Assembly: GCF_020686945.1 (NCBI RefSeq) | Contig: NZ_JAJEPR010000012.1 | Location: 1-64,000 of the forward strand | DNA from: Limivivens faecihominis | GTDB lineage: Bacteria; Bacillota; Clostridia; Lachnospirales; Lachnospiraceae | Direction: 5' to 3' | DNA length: 64,000 bases | Part shown: in pieces, positions 60,039-64,000 of the stretch | How the letters are laid out: each line of letters begins with the position of its first letter | Position numbering within the stretch: position 1 is the first letter of the stretch | The notes under the pieces: generated by a model | Databases searched by the model: none | The model's input: the letters and a program-made list of their open reading frames with translations, nothing else | What the model was told of the DNA's origin: nothing | Program-made: the position numbers and the translations under genes

Positions 60039-61861
60039 AAAACATTCCCAGTCTGTCGGACTATAGAAGTCCGACAGACGGATTAGTATCCTTTCTTGGA
60101 CGCCCTCTTGGGCGTTTGGTTTTTGACACTTCGGGTTCTTTTTTCTTACGTCCCCGCTTCTTTGGTTCAGGCTTAGGGACGGGTTCTGAAAGACCGAGTG
60201 CCTCGAGTTCTTCAAAAACGATCTGCAGTGTATGAACCCAGTAGCCATCATCTGTTTTTGGCTTCTGAGGTGCATCGGCCTTTCGCCATGCACTTGACAG
60301 ATCATCCATCAGATCGCCGTAGCTCATCTTATTTAGGAGACCGGCCCTGGTGGCTTTACGGATAATCCGGCACGTCATTACTGTAGTGATGAAATTTACG
60401 AATTCTGACCCGATAACAGAGAAATCACCCTGGACATTTGTCTTGTCAAGACAGTCATCACTTTTGTATCGGTTAAATACAAGTTCAAGCAGCCATCTGT
60501 CATCGTAACACTGGTATGCGGTTTTAGGATCAAGATTCTGATCGCTCTCAAAAACGATCACGCCGAATAATGAAGACTTTTTGCTGTATTTCTTGGGCTC
60601 AAAGGTTTTTTGGTTTTCAGCCTTTGTCAGGTAATCAGCTTCTTCAATGGCTGCTTTTCTGGCATCTCTGTAGGAGTAGAGAAAACGCCCACCCTTGATC
60701 TGTTTTTTCTTATAAACGACATGACCTTCGATGCCTTCAAGAACACCCTCGAAAGACAGCATGTTATTATCGGAGATCCGAAGATCATTTCTTTTGATCG
60801 GTGTCAGGAAGTGGAGTTCCGGTCGTTCGGCCAGTTCCTCTTTGATCTTGCTGGGGGGAAATCCCTTATCGGCAACGATGATTCCTTTTCGGATATCATT
60901 ATCACGGATAAATGCAGAATACGAACTCGCATCGATGCTGTTACCCGGAAAGACTTCGGCACACACAGGTTCCATCTGTTCGATATCATAAGCATACAAT
61001 ACGGATACTTCACTGCAGCCTCGGGTTCTGGCCTTGTAAGAATATGCAGAAAGATCATTCACGATACTGGTATTCTGTTTTAACGTTCCATCGATGGCGA
61101 TATGATGATCTTCGGCAACAGATGAAATACGCAGCTGATAGAAGTCCTTCCGCTTGTTTCCGTCCTGTCCGATACGCTGAAGCAGATTTCCCAGAGTATT
61201 CTTTGACATGGCAGCACCGGGATAATCCTTGCAGACGAATGTTCTACGGTAATGGGTAGCCATTCTTCCAAGAGTGATCTTGGGCCTGATGACACGAAGA
61301 GTCGCAATGGACATGATGCTGTATGCTTCGTTTGCCGGATAGATATTCAAAAGATCCGAGAGCAGATCAGCCGAAACTGATTTTACGAGAGCCGAAGCTC
61401 CGTAAGAAAGCATATCCGGTCCATCTGAGGCTGTGCTGTCAGTCAAAGGCACATATTTGTAATCAATGATGTGTCCGATGACTTTTCCGTTTTTGGGTTG
61501 TGGGTTACCACCCGGAATATATTTTGAAGATGCCCGCTGGCGGACTGCATAACGCTTCGGGCTGTTGGTTCCACTGTCATCAACAATCGTATTGACAGGT
61601 CTTGGAACTGCTCTGATTTCTGCCGGAACTGCCATAAAAATACCTCCTATATATAGTTCTATTATAACATATTCGGACTATATAGTACATATTTTTATGA
61701 TAAATTTTGCAAAGAAATATGCCTGCAGAAACGATGTAACTCGCCAGGAATAGCTTAAAATGGGGCTTCTTCTCCTGATGAAAAGCAAAAATCTGGTATA
61801 AATCAAAGGAAACCGTATTTTCGGACTATCTTGCTATAGTCCGAAATGTTGGGAATGTTTT
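60039..61861 (-). mobile_element. Complete insertion sequence, IS4/IS1634-like, with 8-bp target duplication
   Basis: The ends begin AAAACATTCCCA and finish with its complement. Over 28 bases the two ends agree except in a five-base block (12 matching, 5 differing, then TCGGACTATAG matching). ATTAAAAT is duplicated at 60031-60038 and 61862-61869. Total length 1823 bp. Both ends hold inner hairpins (TGTCGGACT/AGTCCGACA on the left; TTTCGGACTAT/TATAGTCCGAAA on the right). One transposase gene. The element looks intact and, by its ends, recently active. Confidence 0.85.
60061..61635 (-). CDS. DDE transposase with YREK signature and AT-hook-like tail
   Basis: 524 residues. DDE motifs: Asp in AIDGTLKQNTS, Asp in VADKGFPPS and Glu within the YREK signature YDDRWLLELVFNRYK (Y-2-R-3-E-6-K), placing it in the IS4/IS1634 group. 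The basic C-terminal tail contains KKRGRKKK and RPRGRPRK, the latter an AT-hook core (RGRP), rare in bacterial transposases. Ribosome site TAGGAGG. A promoter-like region near 61660-61690 carries another TCGGACTATA copy. Confidence 0.9.
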   Translation of the reverse strand: MAVPAEIRAVPRPVNTIVDDSGTNSPKRYAVRQRASSKYIPGGNPQPKNGKVIGHIIDYKYVPLTDSTASDGPDMLSYGASALVKSVSADLLSDLLNIYPANEAYSIMSIATLRVIRPKITLGRMATHYRRTFVCKDYPGAAMSKNTLGNLLQRIGQDGNKRKDFYQLRISSVAEDHHIAIDGTLKQNTSIVNDLSAYSYKARTRGCSEVSVLYAYDIEQMEPVCAEVFPGNSIDASSYSAFIRDNDIRKGIIVADKGFPPSKIKEELAERPELHFLTPIKRNDLRISDNNMLSFEGVLEGIEGHVVYKKKQIKGGRFLYSYRDARKAAIEEADYLTKAENQKTFEPKKYSKKSSLFGVIVFESDQNLDPKTAYQCYDDRWLLELVFNRYKSDDCLDKTNVQGDFSVIGSEFVNFITTVMTCRIIRKATRAGLLNKMSYGDLMDDLSSAWRKADAPQKPKTDDGYWVHTLQIVFEELEALGLSEPVPKPEPKKRGRKKKEPEVSKTKRPRGRPRKDTNPSVGLL

Positions 61862-61959
61862 ATTAAAATAAAAAATACGGCGAAGGAGGGGAGACCAGTG
61901 CAGACATTATGGAAAATAAAAAAAGAATTATAAAAGATAAAATGAAGGAGGAGTTGCAA

Positions 61960-62379
61960 ATGAGAAGAGTAACGAAAAAATGGAAAACTATGTTGACAGG
62001 TATTGCAATTGGTGTTATGGCATTGTCATTAAATGTATCTGCACAGACCCGTAGTTATTTATTCCATATGAATGAAGATTATTTGCATGGGACAGTAGCA
62101 AATTGTGGATATGTTGCAACTAAAGCGGATAATGAACAGAAGGCTTATGTGACAATGACACAATTTAGTGTTTCAAGTGGTTCACCGAAGATTTCAATGT
62201 GGGTAGGACCAAATGGAAGTACAGGTCAGCTTACAACGGCATGGACATGGACGTCAACAGCATCAACTTTAACCTTAGATTATTATCGAGTAACTGCAAA
62301 AGCTGGAAATCAGTATCAGTTGTGTGCAGAACAGTTTGGTCATGGTAGTGTCGTTGTTGGAGGAAGATGGACACCGTAA
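61960..62379 (+). CDS. Exported protein of unknown function
   Basis: 139 residues from the ATG at 61960, chosen for AAGGAGGAG just before it; earlier in-frame ATGs (61909, 61942) lack sites. Signal peptide about 1-28 (LTGIAIGVMALSLNVSAQ). The mature chain of about 110 residues has a Cys pair (Cys in VANCGYV and QLCAEQF) and beta-type alternation with many Ser/Thr/Trp/Gly (WVGPNGSTGQLTTAWTWTSTAS). Not recognised; might be a small beta-sandwich or a bacteriocin-like secreted protein. The insertion sequence separates it from its probable promoter. Confidence 0.7.
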   Translation: MRRVTKKWKTMLTGIAIGVMALSLNVSAQTRSYLFHMNEDYLHGTVANCGYVATKADNEQKAYVTMTQFSVSSGSPKISMWVGPNGSTGQLTTAWTWTSTASTLTLDYYRVTAKAGNQYQLCAEQFGHGSVVVGGRWTP

Positions 62380-62423
62380 TATTAAGGAAGTTTTTTGTGA
62401 AATTGTAAAGAGGCTTGAAATCC

Positions 62424-62459
62424 AAAGGCACATGCTTTAAAAAAAGGCAATGTGCCTTT
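62424..62459 (+). other. Intercistronic hairpin after the exported-protein gene
   Basis: AAAGGCACA (62424-62432) pairs with TGTGCCTTT (62451-62459). No long T tract follows, so partial termination or transcript protection is likely. Confidence 0.65.
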
Positions 62460-62491
62460 AGACTAATAAGGAAAATGGGAGGGAAAGATGA

Positions 62492-63613
62492 ATGATGAAG
62501 AAATTATTATTGATAGCGGTTCTAATGGTTAGTACAGTGATTTTTAACAGTGGATGTGAAAAAGAAAAAGTAGCAAAGAGCATTGTAGAACAAACAGAAT
62601 CAGAGACAGTTTCAAAATCAATTCCATTCCCGGAACATATAGAGCAAGTGTTAAGTGATAAGATTCATGTAAATGCAAAAATTGAAATCCCAGAAGTATG
62701 TAAATCGGGAAAAGGGACGAAAATAAAATTATCGCAGAACTCATTTTGGGATAATTCTGATCAAATAAAAGAAATACTTTTAAATGGACAAAAGATGAAA
62801 GAAGAGTATGTAAATGAGTATGATAACTGGAAAGAAAAAGTATATATAACGAATAATGATACATCATTATTTATTACGTTAGATAATTATATAACTTTCA
62901 TGACACCACAGGCTATATTTATCAACAATGTTTTGTTTTCGGATAAACGTTTTGATGATTATAATGGAGATCATTACCAGACAAAAATAAACCTTCCATT
63001 TATGACTCAGGAGGATGCCTGGACAAAAGTTCAGTCCATATTACAAAAGATTGGGGTAAATGAAATTAGAATGGAAAATTGTTATGTGATGGATCATGCA
63101 GTTATGCAAGATGAGGAAAATGTATTACTTGCTAAGGCACAGGAAAATGGCGATAAGATTTCTCAGATTAAAAATCAATGGACGGAGATGGATGATAGTT
63201 ACTACTTTGAAATAAGTTATTCATGGTGTGGGTATAAAATTGTAGCTCCATTTTCAGGAGAAGGAACAGATGAATATAGTATTAAGGCAATTTATAATTC
63301 GCAGGGATTATCTTTATTGGGCATAAATGGATATTATCCATTAGAACCAGATAAAGAATTTGAACTTTCTTTACCGTCGGATGTGTTGATGAAGGTAAAG
63401 CAATATATTGAAAATATAATTTCGGAGGATTCTTATGAGATTCAGAAAATGACATTGTGTCAAAAAGTTAAATATGTGGATGTGGAAAAAAATAAGGGAG
63501 AAATTATACCTGCATGGGAATGCCAGGTATTGGTTATTCCAGAAGAAATGCCAGAAAATCAATACCTAAGAAAAATTTATTTTAATGCGGAAACATTGGA
63601 GGCTATTGCATGA
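62492..63613 (+). CDS. Lipoprotein of unknown family
   Basis: 373 residues; lipobox FNSGC near residue 22. The mature protein is acidic and Lys/Asn-rich with low-GC codon use and no recognised domain (segments such as PFMTQEDAWTKVQSILQKIGV and WTEMDDSYYFEISYSWCGYK). The start MMKK follows GGGAGG. It overlaps the next gene by four bases, so the lipoprotein and a membrane protein probably act together, for example with a transporter. Confidence 0.72.
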   Translation: MMKKLLLIAVLMVSTVIFNSGCEKEKVAKSIVEQTESETVSKSIPFPEHIEQVLSDKIHVNAKIEIPEVCKSGKGTKIKLSQNSFWDNSDQIKEILLNGQKMKEEYVNEYDNWKEKVYITNNDTSLFITLDNYITFMTPQAIFINNVLFSDKRFDDYNGDHYQTKINLPFMTQEDAWTKVQSILQKIGVNEIRMENCYVMDHAVMQDEENVLLAKAQENGDKISQIKNQWTEMDDSYYFEISYSWCGYKIVAPFSGEGTDEYSIKAIYNSQGLSLLGINGYYPLEPDKEFELSLPSDVLMKVKQYIENIISEDSYEIQKMTLCQKVKYVDVEKNKGEIIPAWECQVLVIPEEMPENQYLRKIYFNAETLEAIA

Positions 63614-64000
63614 AAACTTTTATAAAAACAGATATAAAACGGGCATTCTTCAATTTTCGATTTGCAGTTTCTTTTATATTACTTTTTCTTGTTTGGGAGA
63701 TAAACAGTAAACGATTTACAGTATATGATGATGCGTTATATTTGTTTATACATATATGGGGACGCTCAACTACTTCATTGCTGTCGATGGCAATTACTTC
63801 TTTTGCATATGCAGGTTCTTACACGGAAGATGTGGAGGGGAATATCCTTAAATACATAATTATGAGGATAGGAATAAAAAAATATATTATATCTAAAATT
63901 TTAGCGTGTTTTTTTGCTGCTTTCTTTGTATTTGTAATTGGGACAAGCCTGTTTCTGATAAAAACATGTTTAAGGGTACCTCTTGTTGCGATAGAAAGTC
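63610..64000 (+). CDS. Multi-pass membrane protein, ABC-2 permease-like (3' end outside window)
   Basis: Begins with ATG inside the preceding stop (ATGA). The visible 130 codons read MKTFIKTDIKRAFFNFRFAV, a hydrophobic helix (SFILLFLVW), a loop, a second helix region (STTSLLSMAITSFAYAG), then EDVEGNILKYIIMRIGIKKYIISK and a third helix. The cytosolic helix-with-lysines after the second membrane segment resembles ABC-2 type permeases. An ATPase gene, if present, lies beyond the window. Family assignment tentative. Confidence 0.6.
   Translation, partial: MKTFIKTDIKRAFFNFRFAVSFILLFLVWEINSKRFTVYDDALYLFIHIWGRSTTSLLSMAITSFAYAGSYTEDVEGNILKYIIMRIGIKKYIISKILACFFAAFFVFVIGTSLFLIKTCLRVPLVAIES

Overview
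The window reads as a chromosomal segment of an anaerobic, spore-forming gut Firmicute, most likely of the family Lachnospiraceae. The signs are a SpoVAF-type germination protein, two YesM/YesN-type two-component systems each tied to a sugar ABC transporter, Gram-positive lipoproteins and a sortase, a type III pantothenate kinase, long-form HPF, and strong AGGAGG ribosome sites. No rRNA, tRNA or CRISPR array was found. Genus and species cannot be fixed from this sequence alone.

Layout. (1) 1-8108: the 3' end of a class B sortase; an operon of two paralogous DtxR-like regulators, a DUF454 membrane protein and a pair of fused ABC exporter half-transporters; then an FMN-dependent hydroxy-acid dehydrogenase and an HD hydrolase. 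(2) 8109-8844: gene-free DNA holding two inverted ~200-bp near-palindromes and a long hairpin. (3) 8845-29245: a large glycan locus with a histidine kinase/AraC-type response regulator, an OPA-type organophosphate antiporter, two PHP phosphoesterases, an EEP phosphatase, an LplABC-like oligosaccharide ABC importer, a PfkB sugar kinase, GH4 and GH38 glycosidases, an M17 aminopeptidase and a protein of unknown family. (4) 29460-39198: a galactose-type Mgl ABC transporter followed by a second two-component system, a membrane-anchored sugar-binding protein and a second Mgl-type lipoprotein. (5) 39247-43173, minus strand: trpS, a Big_2-domain secreted protein and an ABC-F ATPase. (6) 43349-48311: a compact HexNAc salvage module (GH20, AraC regulator, sugar-1-P nucleotidyltransferase, NahK-type kinase). 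(7) 48845-57897: housekeeping genes (coaX, an ECF S component, coaBC, mrp, spoVAF, a eukaryotic-type hisA, hpf). (8) 57950-64000: a conspicuously AT-rich accessory island with BlaI/BlaR1-like genes, two small exported proteins, an intact insertion sequence with target-site duplication, a lipoprotein and a truncated membrane protein.

How the parts may work together. In region 3 the response regulator probably activates the divergent PHP gene pair and the ABC transporter operon: both promoters carry similar GTCCA-type half-sites about 21-22 bp apart, placed 28 bp upstream of a TATAAT box. The enzyme mix (mannosidase, NAD-dependent glycosidase, sugar kinase, several phosphoesterases, an organophosphate antiporter, an aminopeptidase) suggests uptake and stripping of phosphorylated and/or peptide-linked mannose-containing glycans. 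In region 4 the mgl promoter has a 21-bp-spaced direct repeat suited to the second AraC-type regulator, whose kinase is encoded with a tethered binding protein. In region 6 HexNAc released by GH20 could be phosphorylated at C1 and then converted to a nucleotide sugar. In region 8 the insertion sequence sits between a consensus promoter and the exported-protein gene it probably once drove.
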